Shown here: one piece after another, positions 7,574 through 15,161 of the stretch
Layout of the letters: the number at the start of each line of letters is the position of its first letter
Position numbering within the stretch: the stretch's first letter is position 1
Assembly (NCBI GenBank): GCA_023415725.1
Contig: JAEZJR010000241.1
Span: 1-20,132, forward strand
DNA from: Acidobacteriota bacterium
Lineage (GTDB): Bacteria; Acidobacteriota; Blastocatellia; Pyrinomonadales; Pyrinomonadaceae
Direction: 5' to 3'
Length of the DNA: 20,132 bases
Notes under the pieces: model-generated
Seen by the model: the letters and a program-made list of their open reading frames with translations, nothing else
Told to the model about the DNA's origin: nothing
The model's database searches: none
Position numbers and translations under genes: made by a program

Positions 7574-8455
7574 ATGCAGAACTTTCCCATTGCCGCACGT
7601 GCGTTTTCATTTCTTCTGATCTTCCTTGTTGCCACTGCCGCCTCTCAATCGACTCCTCGCCTCCAAAGCTCCAAGGTGAGCGAAACCGCAATAAACATCG
7701 ACAAGGTGAACAAGCGCCCAAGTGCGTCCGCTGCAGTCCTGGTCCAGGAATATGAGAAGCTTCTCAAAGCGATGCCGGACGATCCGGTGGTTATGAATAA
7801 TCTCGGGGCAAATTACTATCTTGTTGGCCGCGTCTTCGAGGCTCAATCTCTGCTTCGCAGGGCGGTTCAGCGAGCCCCCAACCTGACTCAGATCCGTGTG
7901 AACCTGGCAGTCGTGATGAGCAAAACTTACAACCCCGGCCTCGCAATCGAATTGCTCGAAGGAGTTGTTAAGCAGGAACCTCAGCTCACAAGGGCGCGTG
8001 AGGTTTTGTGCGAGTTATATGAGCAAGAGAAAAAGCTCGCCGAAACGATCTCGTGCTTCGATGTGCTAGCGAAGTCGGGTGGCCTGAGGCCAGTCGCAGC
8101 TGCAAATTTCGGAACTGCCCTCATAGAGATGAAAGAGATAGGCCGGGCGATCTCGATCCTCGAGCAAGCGAACCTCAAATTCCCCGACGACGCCGGAATC
8201 AAGAACGGTCTTGGTGTAGCTCTTTTCATGAAGAAGAAGTATAAGATGGCGGAGGAGCATCTCCGCCGCGCAGTGGAACTGGAGCCCGATGTAGCTCAGG
8301 TTCGCTACAACCTCGCCATGGCGCAGATGATGACAAACAAACGCGGGGAAGTGTTAGAGCAGTACAATTTCCTCAAAACCTCCGATCCGGAGCTCGCGAG
8401 CAGGTTATTCAAGATCCTGTTCCAGGACAAGGTAATTTCGGCAAAACCGCAATGA
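7574..8455 (+). CDS. Exported TPR-repeat protein
   Basis: A 293-residue protein with an N-terminal signal peptide (hydrophobic FSFLLIFLVATAA, likely cleaved near ASQS) and a helical solenoid of tetratricopeptide-like repeats. Recognisable TPR units include NNLGANYYLVGRVFEAQSLL, AELYEQ-like helices near 150, NFGTALIEMKEIGRAISIL, and GLGVALFMKKKYKMAEEHL followed by YNLAMAQMMTNKRGEVLEQY. TPRs bind proteins, so a periplasmic scaffold or assembly role is likely, with unknown partner. I chose ATG 7574 because AGAGGGT precedes it and the signal peptide starts there; an in-frame ATG at 7469 adds 35 residues without signal character. It diverges from fadN. Confidence 0.88.
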   Translation: MQNFPIAARAFSFLLIFLVATAASQSTPRLQSSKVSETAINIDKVNKRPSASAAVLVQEYEKLLKAMPDDPVVMNNLGANYYLVGRVFEAQSLLRRAVQRAPNLTQIRVNLAVVMSKTYNPGLAIELLEGVVKQEPQLTRAREVLCELYEQEKKLAETISCFDVLAKSGGLRPVAAANFGTALIEMKEIGRAISILEQANLKFPDDAGIKNGLGVALFMKKKYKMAEEHLRRAVELEPDVAQVRYNLAMAQMMTNKRGEVLEQYNFLKTSDPELASRLFKILFQDKVISAKPQ

Positions 8456-8638
8456 ATTGGAGGCCAGCGGAAGGCGGGCCTTTGGATCTGCCTCTAATTG
8501 ACTTAAATTAGATTTCAAATTATTCTCTCTGGCATCGCGAGCAGTTCATACGCGGCCACATCTCCCAAGCCGGAGGTGAACCTCACGTGACCTAAGCCAC
8601 CGCGAACATAAACCCTTTATTTTCGGAGAAAAACATTA

Positions 8639-9262
8639 ATGAAGAAACTCGCAGCAGTTTTCTTTTCTGTAACTCTGCTCGCCGTTGCAGCCATTGCCCA
8701 ACAGACTTCCGGCCCGGCTGCCGAAACCAAGCCGGCCCCGAAGGTCTTTCGTGCCACAAAGGACCAGATAAAAGAGGTCCAGACCAAGCTGAAAACCGCG
8801 AACCTGTACGCGGGCGAGGCGACCGGGACGCTTGACGATGCTTCTCGCAAGGCGATCAAACAGTGGCAGGGCGAAAACGGTCTAAAGAAGACCGGCACAC
8901 TGAACCGTGCCACCCTCGAGAAAATGGGGATCGAGTTGACGGATAACCAAAAATTGATCCCCATCTCCGAAAGCTCCTACGCCACCGAAAAGAAAGAATC
9001 AGGTGAAAAGCCCAAACGCACCATTTTCCGCGCGACGAAAGATCAGATCGCCGAGGCCCAGAAGAAATTGAAGGCCGATAACCTTTTCAGTGGCGAAGAG
9101 ACTGGCAAACTCGACGATGCAACGCGCGACGGCCTAAGGAAATACCAGGAAGCGAACGGCCTCAAAAAGACCGGAACGCTGAACCAGGCGACTTTGGAAA
9201 AGATGGGTATCGAGCTGACCGAGAAACAAAAGACCGCGTCGGCCGCTTCACCGTCGAAGTAA
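8639..9262 (+). CDS. Exported protein with two peptidoglycan-binding-like repeats
   Basis: The 207-residue protein has a signal peptide (1-20, AIAQ cleavage region) and two copies of a domain of about 71 residues (35-105 and 128-198). The copies are about two-thirds identical; both begin FRATKDQI, contain TG-LDDA and end NGLKKTGTLN followed by ATLEKMGIELT. The pattern LDDATR...YQ..NGL...GTL..ATL is that of the PG_binding_1 three-helix domain, which attaches proteins to cell-wall peptidoglycan. No catalytic domain is attached, so it may be a wall-binding structural or regulatory protein. GGAG lies ten bases before ATG 8639. The gene is closed by a strong terminator, so it appears monocistronic. 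Confidence 0.86.
   Translation: MKKLAAVFFSVTLLAVAAIAQQTSGPAAETKPAPKVFRATKDQIKEVQTKLKTANLYAGEATGTLDDASRKAIKQWQGENGLKKTGTLNRATLEKMGIELTDNQKLIPISESSYATEKKESGEKPKRTIFRATKDQIAEAQKKLKADNLFSGEETGKLDDATRDGLRKYQEANGLKKTGTLNQATLEKMGIELTEKQKTASAASPSK
8741..8953 (+). repeat. First copy of duplicated 71-residue domain
   Basis: This encodes residues 35-105 of the exported protein. The second copy is at 9020-9232 with the same length and no internal gap, indicating a recent intragenic tandem duplication with a linker of about 22 residues. Confidence 0.7.
9020..9232 (+). repeat. Second copy of duplicated 71-residue domain
   Basis: This encodes residues 128-198, matching 8741-8953. The last third (NGLKKTGTLN, then ATLEKMGIELT) is nearly identical between the copies, while the middle helix varies. 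Confidence 0.7.
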
Positions 9263-9285
9263 AAGTTCGATCAAAATTCCTTGAT

Positions 9286-9317
9286 GGCCGGCAACATTGC
9301 CGGCCTTTTTGTTTTTT
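9286..9317 (+). terminator. Strong rho-independent terminator
   Basis: GGCCGGCA (9286-9293) pairs with TGCCGGCC (9298-9305) around a four-base loop, followed by TTTTTGTTTTTT. It stands 23 bases after the stop of the wall-binding-repeat gene and insulates the NTF2-like gene downstream. Confidence 0.9.
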
Positions 9318-9376
9318 GTTCGCGGAGTATTCAAATATATTTAACGCCTGACACACGTTCCGATCACAGGTAACAT

Positions 9377-9814
9377 ATGAAACGTATTTCGGCCTTAACA
9401 CTGATCCTATTGTTCGCGTCGGTTACATTCTCACAATCAGAAAATCAAAAGAAGAAGATCAGCGACGACATCATTGCCGTGATGAAGGAGCAGTCGGCCG
9501 CCTGGAACCGCGGAGACATAGAGGGGTTCATGCGCGGTTACTGGAATTCTGACAAGCTGGTCTTCGTCTCATCTCGTGTCACTCGCGGCTGGCAGCCGAC
9601 CCTCGAGAACTACAAACGCGGCTATCCGACAAAAGAAGCGATGGGTAGACTCACGTTCTCCGACCTCGAGGTGACCGTGCTGTCCAATGATGCCGCCGTA
9701 GTGCTGGGCAGCTGGGCACTTGAGCGTGCGAACGATAATCCCAAGGGAAAATTCACGCTCATTTTCCGCAAATTCAAAGAGGGCTGGCGCATCGTGCACG
9801 ATCACACAACCTAA
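9377..9814 (+). CDS. Exported NTF2-like (DUF4440/SnoaL-type) protein
   Basis: The 145-residue protein starts with a signal peptide (ISALTLILLFASVTFSQ). The mature part begins with a helix followed by EQSAAWNRGDIEGFMRGYW, the usual opening of DUF4440/SnoaL-like cone-shaped domains, then alternating strands (VTVLSNDAAVVLGSWAL, GKFTLIFRKFKEGWRIVHDHT) that end the fold. These domains bind small ligands or act as simple isomerases or hydrolases, so the function is open. The start ATG 9377 has AGG a few bases upstream. It sits between a terminator and the M61 peptidase gene and may be transcribed with the latter. Confidence 0.87.
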   Translation: MKRISALTLILLFASVTFSQSENQKKKISDDIIAVMKEQSAAWNRGDIEGFMRGYWNSDKLVFVSSRVTRGWQPTLENYKRGYPTKEAMGRLTFSDLEVTVLSNDAAVVLGSWALERANDNPKGKFTLIFRKFKEGWRIVHDHTT

Positions 9815-9968
9815 CTCCGGATTTAGCCAGCCTCCCCCTTGTTCCTATCGTTCGATGGGGACAAGCTCTTTGCGCTCCGGCCAGTATCCCGCCTTTCTCA
9901 TATTTTTTGGTTCACATTCCCGCGTATATATTGAACAACCGCCCCGCTGGCACACGTTTACTTCATTT

Positions 9969-11627
9969 ATGCCGATACGCAACTACTTGCCTTTGTTCGC
10001 CTTGATCTTCCTGACCGTTATCTCAGCAGTAGCAGGGACCCGACCGAAACCGTTGAAGATCTCGGTCGAGCGTACCGGCGACGGCTCAATCAGTGTTGCG
10101 GTGACATTTAGAGGTGAGTCTGACGGCTCCACCGTGCTCAACCTCCCGGATGAATGGGGCGGACAGGCTGAGCTCTATAGATCGGTACAGAACCTTCGGG
10201 TCCGAAACGCGTCGATCGCGGACACGGATAAACCTCACGTAAAGGTATTGGCACATGATCCGAACGCGGAGATAACGGTCACTTATCGTGTAGTCCAGGA
10301 TTTTAAGGGTCCCTTCAGGAATGCCGTGCGTTATCGACCTGTCGCGGGGGCGAATCACTTTCACTGGATCGGAAACACAGTTTTTATACTTCCGGCGGGT
10401 GAAGAATCCGATAAGATCGCCTTCGAACTTGAGTGGAAGAATTTCCCGTCCGTATGGACTATCGCGAACAGTTTCGGAGTGGATCAACGCCGGCAAAAGA
10501 CAGAGACGACCCTCGGAGAACTGACCGCGGGGTTATATGTTGGCGGGGATTATCGCGTTACCCGCACTCAGGCGGCGGGCAAGCCTGTTTTCGTGGCTAT
10601 CCGCGACAAAAGGAAAGTCGACGACGCCGAACTCGCGACGATGGTGAGTCGCGTGATCGGCGCTCAAAGGGCCTTTTGGAACGATCACTCGCAATCTCGC
10701 TACCTTGTGTCGCTCACGGCGTGGGACGAGGGACCTAACTCGTCTTCATTCGGAGGTACAGGGTTAACCAACGCATTCGCCCTATTTGCGACCCCGAACG
10801 CCACCATCCCGGGCATCCGCGGTCTGCTCTCACATGAGTATTCGCATAACTGGGTCCCGATGAAGATGGGACGGATGCCCGATCCCGAGCAGTCGCTTTA
10901 CTGGTTCAGCGAAGGCTTCAACGAGTTTTACACTTACCGGCAGCTTTTGAAGGCGGGCATCATCTCGCGTCAGGAGTATATCGACACGTACAACAGCCAC
11001 ATTCGCGAATATTACATGCTCCCGACGCGGAACGAGCCAAACGAACGCATCGTCAAGGATTTCTGGAACGATTCCAATGTCGGGCGTCTTCCGTATCTTC
11101 GAGGATTTCTATTCGCTACCAACCTCGACGCGGCGATCCGGCGAAGATCTGGTGGAGTCAAGTCCCTCGATGACGCGATGTTCGAGATCTACAAGTCGGC
11201 AGCGGCTGGATCGAAACCCACGCTTTCGTTCGAATATCTTACTGGAGTCTTTTCACGACATCTAGGCGAAGACCCAACCGCGCTTATGAAGCGGCAATTG
11301 GTCGAGGGCCAGTTGATCGAGCCAGCATCGGATGCCCTAGGCGGCGACGTCGCACTTAAAACGGTGCCGATGGATATGTTCGAGCTTGGTTTCGATTTCG
11401 AAAAGCTGGCAAAAGAACGCTCCATCGCCGGAGTCAACACCGACACCGCGGCCTACGATGCCGGGCTCCGCAACGGCCAACAGAGAATCGGTGGTGTCTC
11501 AATTTTCTTCGGCGACACGACAAGGGAAATCGAATTGAAGGTGAAGGATGATGAGGGCGAGAAATCGGTTAAATTCCTCCCCGTTGCGAAACGGAGGCTG
11601 CAAGTACCTCAATTCAAACTTAAATGA
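9969..11627 (+). CDS. Exported M61-type metallopeptidase
   Basis: A 552-residue protein with a signal peptide (YLPLFALIFLTVISAVAG). A beta-rich N-terminal domain occupies about 25-200. The zinc site is HEYSH (H289, E290, H293) followed by WFSEGFNEF with E315 as probable third ligand, a pattern seen in M61 glycyl-aminopeptidase relatives. The C-terminal part (about 470-552) has the PDZ-like AYDAGLRNGQQRIGGV. Periplasmic aminopeptidase activity is likely; the specificity is unknown. I place the start at ATG 9969 because the signal peptide begins there, although no Shine-Dalgarno sequence is visible. An in-frame extension to 9720 would overlap the preceding gene and is not credible. Confidence 0.87.
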   Translation: MPIRNYLPLFALIFLTVISAVAGTRPKPLKISVERTGDGSISVAVTFRGESDGSTVLNLPDEWGGQAELYRSVQNLRVRNASIADTDKPHVKVLAHDPNAEITVTYRVVQDFKGPFRNAVRYRPVAGANHFHWIGNTVFILPAGEESDKIAFELEWKNFPSVWTIANSFGVDQRRQKTETTLGELTAGLYVGGDYRVTRTQAAGKPVFVAIRDKRKVDDAELATMVSRVIGAQRAFWNDHSQSRYLVSLTAWDEGPNSSSFGGTGLTNAFALFATPNATIPGIRGLLSHEYSHNWVPMKMGRMPDPEQSLYWFSEGFNEFYTYRQLLKAGIISRQEYIDTYNSHIREYYMLPTRNEPNERIVKDFWNDSNVGRLPYLRGFLFATNLDAAIRRRSGGVKSLDDAMFEIYKSAAAGSKPTLSFEYLTGVFSRHLGEDPTALMKRQLVEGQLIEPASDALGGDVALKTVPMDMFELGFDFEKLAKERSIAGVNTDTAAYDAGLRNGQQRIGGVSIFFGDTTREIELKVKDDEGEKSVKFLPVAKRRLQVPQFKLK

Positions 11628-11753
11628 TCCCGTGGGTGCATCGTTTTGGAACACTTTTTGTGCTCAATGAACGCTAATTATCGATTTAGCGAAATTGGAA
11701 TGTGGATTGCAAAGATTCCTTTGTATTCGAAAAAGGATAAGGGAGGAGTGTAA

Positions 11754-12245
11754 ATGCATCATAATAGAGACGAATCGATAAGTAAGATAAAGGAACTTAC
11801 CGAAGGGATCGATTTCTGCATGTTGACGACGATCGACGGCGGGGTGATGAGGAGCCGGCCGATGTCGACTCAGCAGACCGAATTCAACGGGGATCTTTGG
11901 TTTTTCACCAGCGACCGCACGCATAAGATCGACGAGATCGAAAAGGACAATCGCGTGTGCGTCGCTTATTCGAAACCGGACGACAATGTTTATGTTTCCG
12001 TTTCCGGAACGGCGGAAGTCGTTAAGGATCGTGCCAAGATCGAGGAGCTTTGGAACCCGGTGCACAAGGCATGGTTTCCCGAGGGCTTGGACGATCCGAC
12101 CCTCTGTTTGTTGAAAGTGAAAGCCGAGCAGGCCGAATATTGGGAATCTTCATCCAGCACGCTTGTGCAGCTTTTCGGAATGGCCAAAGCTATCGCGACC
12201 GGTCAGGAAGCAGATTACGGTAAGAACGAAAAACTTCAATTGTGA
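11754..12245 (+). CDS. Pyridoxamine 5'-phosphate oxidase-like (general stress protein 26 type) protein
   Basis: A 163-residue split-barrel flavin-binding-fold protein. It has GIDFCMLTTIDGGVMRSRPM (early strands with an FMN-phosphate-type RSRPM), DLWFFTSDRTHKIDEIEKDNRVCVAYSKPDDNVYVSVSG, and EQAEYWESSSS toward the end. This pattern is that of the Pyridox_oxase-like stress-protein branch rather than true PdxH. A flavin or deazaflavin cofactor and an oxidoreductase role are likely but not shown. GGGAGGAG lies seven bases before ATG 11754, one of the best ribosome sites in the window. A strong terminator follows, so it appears to be a single-gene unit. The 126 bases upstream contain no clear promoter. 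Confidence 0.88.
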   Translation: MHHNRDESISKIKELTEGIDFCMLTTIDGGVMRSRPMSTQQTEFNGDLWFFTSDRTHKIDEIEKDNRVCVAYSKPDDNVYVSVSGTAEVVKDRAKIEELWNPVHKAWFPEGLDDPTLCLLKVKAEQAEYWESSSSTLVQLFGMAKAIATGQEADYGKNEKLQL

Positions 12246-12282
12246 CCGCGCAGTCGATCGAACTTTTCCAAAATTCGAGATC

Positions 12283-12314
12283 AAAGAGGTTCGTGTCGCC
12301 GCGAACCTCTTTTT
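12283..12314 (+). terminator. Rho-independent terminator
   Basis: AAAGAGGTTCG (12283-12293) pairs over 11 bases with CGAACCTCTTT (12302-12312), followed by further T. It is 37 bases after the stop of the pyridoxamine-oxidase-like gene. Confidence 0.88.
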
Positions 12315-12360
12315 CATTTACCGTATTGCAGCGAACGGTTCAGGCTCTGGACTATAGTTT

Positions 12361-12520
12361 ACTGTGAGGCGGGTACGGAACCGCCCTAACCAGGATCAAT
12401 AGAAGTGAAATATGAGCACCGTTTAGCGTTTTAACGCTCGGCGCTAAAAATGATGGTCTCCCATTAGGAAGCTCTCGGATCTCTAACTGGGTCACAGTCA
12501 GGTTCGCCTCCCTGGTTTAA
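12361..12520 (+). promoter_or_regulatory. Candidate structured leader RNA upstream of methyltransferase
   Basis: Between the terminator at 12314 and the methyltransferase start there are about 250 noncoding bases with several nested or competing inverted repeats. These are GGCGG/CCGCC (12368-12372/12381-12385); AACCAGG (12388-12394) with CCTGGTT (12511-12517), which could close the whole domain; TTTAGCG/CGCTAAA (12422-12428/12442-12448), competing with AGCGTT/AACGCT (12425-12430/12433-12438); and a hairpin around ATGG/CCAT (about 12452-12463). I see no match to a known riboswitch class. A structured 5' leader is an inference. Confidence 0.35.
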
Positions 12521-12563
12521 GCGTGAAGCCCAATACACAGTTACAAATAAAGGTAATTTGAAA

Positions 12564-13433
12564 ATGGAGTTAGAACTCACAGCCCCCCAACACACCGCCG
12601 AGGTCCAAGCCGGCGATCGTTTCGAGTTTGGCAAGAACTGGGCGTCATTCCTTTCAACCCTCACGGAAGAAAGGATAAAGACCGCAGAGGAATCGCTTCT
12701 TAAAATGCTGGATGTCACCTCTTTAGAAGGGAGCTCCTTCCTCGACATTGGGTGCGGCAGCGGCCTTTTCTCGCTTGCCGCCCGTCGATTGGGAGCAAAC
12801 GTCTTTTCATTCGACTTCGATCCTCAGTCGGTGAATTGTGCGCTCGACTTGCGAAGGCGCTACTTCGAAGGCGACGGCGGCTGGCAGATCCGGCAGGGTT
12901 CAGTGCTCGACCGGGACTTCATAGGGTCGCTGGGCAAGTTTGACGTCGTATATTCGTGGGGTGTCCTGCATCACACAGGCAAGATGTGGGAGGCCCTCGA
13001 CCTTGCGTCATCACTGGTAAAAGATGACGGAAAGCTATTCATCGCTATCTATAACGATACGGGAAGCCAGGCTGCCCGATGGCAGTGGATAAAGCGAACT
13101 TATTGCCGGCTACCCGGGCCGGCTAAGGTGCCCTTTGCGGTCGCCGTCACTTCCCCGGGCGAGGCGAAGCAGTTCGCGAGCAGCCTTCTACGCGGCCGGC
13201 CGGCCGAGTACTTCCAAACATGGCGGAATTACAAGCAGCGACGCGGAATGAGTAAATGGCACGACATTATCGACTGGGTCGGGGGTTATCCGTATGAATA
13301 TGCCGGTGCTGGGGCGATCTTCGATTTTTACAAGAAACGGGGCTTTCACCTCGTAACGTTGAAATGTGATCGCGTGGGTCTCGGATGTAACGAATTCGTC
13401 TTTCAGAGATCTAAAGACCCGCAGTTCAACTGA
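12564..13433 (+). CDS. Class I SAM-dependent methyltransferase
   Basis: The 289-residue protein has a Rossmann-type SAM-binding core: motif I FLDIGCGSGLFSLAARRLGA, motif II acidic loop FDFDPQSV, and VVYSWGVLHHTG at motif IV. The N-terminal FGKNWASFL and the C-terminal DWVGGYPYEYA and FYKKRGF belong to a recognisable subset of these enzymes. Many of that subset are annotated as ubiquinone- or small-molecule methylases, but the acceptor is not known. I prefer ATG 12564, which has AAAGG ten bases upstream. A TTG at 12558, two codons earlier, is possible but too close to that site. It is transcribed toward the Gfo/Idh/MocA gene. The long leader makes regulated expression plausible. Confidence 0.88.
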   Translation: MELELTAPQHTAEVQAGDRFEFGKNWASFLSTLTEERIKTAEESLLKMLDVTSLEGSSFLDIGCGSGLFSLAARRLGANVFSFDFDPQSVNCALDLRRRYFEGDGGWQIRQGSVLDRDFIGSLGKFDVVYSWGVLHHTGKMWEALDLASSLVKDDGKLFIAIYNDTGSQAARWQWIKRTYCRLPGPAKVPFAVAVTSPGEAKQFASSLLRGRPAEYFQTWRNYKQRRGMSKWHDIIDWVGGYPYEYAGAGAIFDFYKKRGFHLVTLKCDRVGLGCNEFVFQRSKDPQFN

Positions 13434-13448
13434 ATTTCGCTTTCCATT

Positions 13449-13487
13449 AAAACCACGGGGCGGCTAGAGTTTCACCGTCCGCCCCGT
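13449..13487 (-). terminator. Terminator overlapping the end of the oxidoreductase gene
   Basis: A perfect 9-base inverted repeat, ACGGGGCGG (13455-13463) and CCGCCCCGT (13479-13487), has a 15-base loop that includes the TAG stop of the minus-strand gene at 13464. On the minus strand the stem is followed by GGTTTTAA. One arm therefore encodes the last residues of the protein. The methyltransferase gene converges on it from the other side. Confidence 0.55.
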
Positions 13488-14540
13488 AGAATCCGACTCT
13501 CTCGCCGCATCCAGCACTCTTTGAACCTTTACGCCATCCTCGAACGTCGCCGCGTGCTCAATCGACGTAGTTCCGTTTCGTAACGCATCGACGATCAGCG
13601 GGGCGAGAGCCATGAATCCTCTTGAAAACCCCGTATCCGGGCCGCCGGGCACGTCCTGCCCGAGGTCAGTCTCGATCGGCGTCCAGGCCATTTCGCGGTT
13701 CTTCGCGATGTAAAATTCCCCGCGGTGGTCGATACGCATCGACCCCTCGGTACCGAAAAGCTCCACCCGGTTCACGTATTCCGGCTGCTCCGCCATGGAA
13801 ACGGAAACCAACCCGGTCGTGTAATGGGTCAATTCCCCGTCAGCAAAGCGCAGGATCATGTTTGCTTCGTCGTCGGTGGTTACTTCTCGCGTTCCGCCCT
13901 CGAAAGGCCGTTCCTTAACATGCGTTTGCAGTTGGCAGAAAACGCTGGAGATTTCCGTTCCCAGCAGCCAATTGAACGAATCGATCGCGTGCGAGTTTAT
14001 GGCTCCCAGAGCTCCACCGCCCTGCTCGGCGTCGGACCACCAGTTCCATGCTATCGAAGGGTCACCACGGTGCGGAGCACGGAAATTGTACTTAGCGTGC
14101 CGAACTTTACCGATCGCACCTTCGCGCAGCGTGCGCCAAGCTAATTGCCTGCCGTGTTGAAACCGCAGTTCGTGGTCAATCAACGCGAGAAGCCCGGCCC
14201 CGTCCACAGCGGCTTGCATCTCCTCCGCCTCGGCGACGTTCATAGCCATCGGCTTCTCGGCGAGGATGTGTTTGCGTTGTTCAACAGCAAAAAGCACCAT
14301 ATCCCGATGCAGTTTCGGCGGGGTCGTGATGCAGACAAGTTCCACATCTGGGTGCGCCACCGTTTCTCGCCAATCCGAGGTGAAATGCTCTACACCGAAT
14401 TCCCTTGCCGCGTTCTCCGCATTCGTCGCCGAGCCGCTCGCTATCGATACGATCCTCGCTCCCTCGCACGCCGCGAATGCCGGCATCTGCACTTTTCGCG
14501 CAAATCCGGTCCCGATAATACCTATCCCAATGCTCTTCAT
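13464..14540 (-). CDS. Gfo/Idh/MocA family oxidoreductase
   Basis: A 358-residue NAD(P)-dependent oxidoreductase acting on sugars, inositols or related compounds. The N-terminal Rossmann domain has IGIIGTGFARKVQMPAF. The family signature is AEKPMA (94-99), with K96 as the catalytic lysine. The C-terminal domain includes GGGALGAINSHAIDSFNWLLG, containing the conserved catalytic-region His, and ends in EDGVKVQRVLDAARESDSTG. Substrate specificity cannot be predicted. The ATG at 14540 starts the family-typical KSIGIGIIG; no strong ribosome site is seen. The gene lies between two terminators, so it is likely expressed alone. Confidence 0.93.
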   Translation of the reverse strand: MKSIGIGIIGTGFARKVQMPAFAACEGARIVSIASGSATNAENAAREFGVEHFTSDWRETVAHPDVELVCITTPPKLHRDMVLFAVEQRKHILAEKPMAMNVAEAEEMQAAVDGAGLLALIDHELRFQHGRQLAWRTLREGAIGKVRHAKYNFRAPHRGDPSIAWNWWSDAEQGGGALGAINSHAIDSFNWLLGTEISSVFCQLQTHVKERPFEGGTREVTTDDEANMILRFADGELTHYTTGLVSVSMAEQPEYVNRVELFGTEGSMRIDHRGEFYIAKNREMAWTPIETDLGQDVPGGPDTGFSRGFMALAPLIVDALRNGTTSIEHAATFEDGVKVQRVLDAARESDSTGRTVKL

Positions 14541-14575
14541 ATAGACCGATTCTACCTACCGGAGCGCGCAAAATG

Positions 14576-14604
14576 AAAAAGCGTCGAGGTGATCCTCGAC
14601 GCTT
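14576..14604 (-). terminator. Rho-independent terminator after PilZ gene
   Basis: AAGCGTCGAGG (14579-14589) and CCTCGACGCTT (14594-14604) form a perfect 11-base stem with a four-base loop. On the minus strand the stem is followed by a T run (14576-14580 read as TTTTT). It lies 20 bases after the PilZ stop and just ahead of the oxidoreductase start. Confidence 0.9.
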
Positions 14605-14624
14605 CCGGAAAACTTTGAGCCGGG

Positions 14625-15092
14625 TTAATTTCCGCCCCGCACCAGGCTTGGTTCGCCTGAACCGCGGCGCTTACCACCGTATCGGAGAAACTGGTTATAG
14701 ATATCGCGGTCCTGCTTCGACATCTCGATGATCTCGGCCCCGACGAGGTAGCGTTCGTCAGAAAGATGTATCCCCTCGCGTTCGTACCGGCGGCCCACCA
14801 CGCGCATCCGCACCTTGCCGCCCGGCAAGTCGATCTCCACGTTGAGCGGCCGATCCCCACCGACAAGATAATTCTCCTTGATCCGGATCTGTGGGACCAT
14901 GAAGGCGATCCCGGTCTTACTCACGTCAACCGTTTCGCCGGACATGTAGATCCCTTCCGCCGAGGTGACCGTGAACCCGCGCAATTTGAGCGGATCGAAC
15001 CAAACCCTGACCGGGGCCTCGCACTTGCGCCGTGGCGAATGCGACCGTTCCGCGATCAATCCAGTTATTTTATTGACCAGTGACCTAATCAT
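14625..15092 (-). CDS. PilZ domain protein
   Basis: The 155-residue soluble protein carries a PilZ domain from about residue 20 to 130. The second c-di-GMP motif, D/NxSxxG, is present as DVSKTG (56-61), followed by IAFMVP. The first motif, normally RxxxR, is only partly kept: RRK at 21-23 is followed by CEA, so the second arginine is replaced by A26. Binding of c-di-GMP is therefore uncertain. Central LNVEIDLPGGKVRMRVVGRR is the usual PilZ barrel pattern. The C-terminus is glycine- and arginine-rich. Its gene is 69 bases downstream of the pilin-tailed lipoprotein gene on the same strand and ends at a strong terminator. Confidence 0.88.
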   Translation of the reverse strand: MIRSLVNKITGLIAERSHSPRRKCEAPVRVWFDPLKLRGFTVTSAEGIYMSGETVDVSKTGIAFMVPQIRIKENYLVGGDRPLNVEIDLPGGKVRMRVVGRRYEREGIHLSDERYLVGAEIIEMSKQDRDIYNQFLRYGGKRRGSGEPSLVRGGN

Positions 15093-15137
15093 TTCGTATT
15101 AGTATGGAAGCCTATTTTCGGCCCGGTCTCAACACCC

Positions 15138-15154
15138 GTTACAGGGATTGTAAC
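15138..15154. repeat. Interrupted palindrome between lipoprotein and PilZ genes
   Basis: GTTACA (15138-15143) and TGTAAC (15149-15154) with a five-base spacer lie between the lipoprotein stop and the PilZ start, in the 69-base gap. This may be an operator for a separate PilZ promoter or a small hairpin in a shared transcript. I see no convincing -35/-10. Confidence 0.3.
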
Positions 15155-15161
15155 AGATAAT

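Noticed and set aside
8510..8584. Short open stretch ending in HISQAGGEPHVT before the wall-binding-repeat gene
   Set aside because: It has no start codon or ribosome site; possibly a gene remnant, but unsupported.
9720..9968. N-terminal extension of the M61 peptidase by 83 residues
   Set aside because: It overlaps the NTF2-like gene in another frame and would bury the signal peptide; the start at 9969 fits.
12412..12426. Four-codon minicistron MSTV in the methyltransferase leader
   Set aside because: It is too short, has no clear ribosome site and no attenuation-type codon run.
12496..12516. tRNA T-arm-like CAGGTTCGCCTCCCTG
   Set aside because: The loop is eight bases, and no acceptor, D or anticodon arms fit a cloverleaf.
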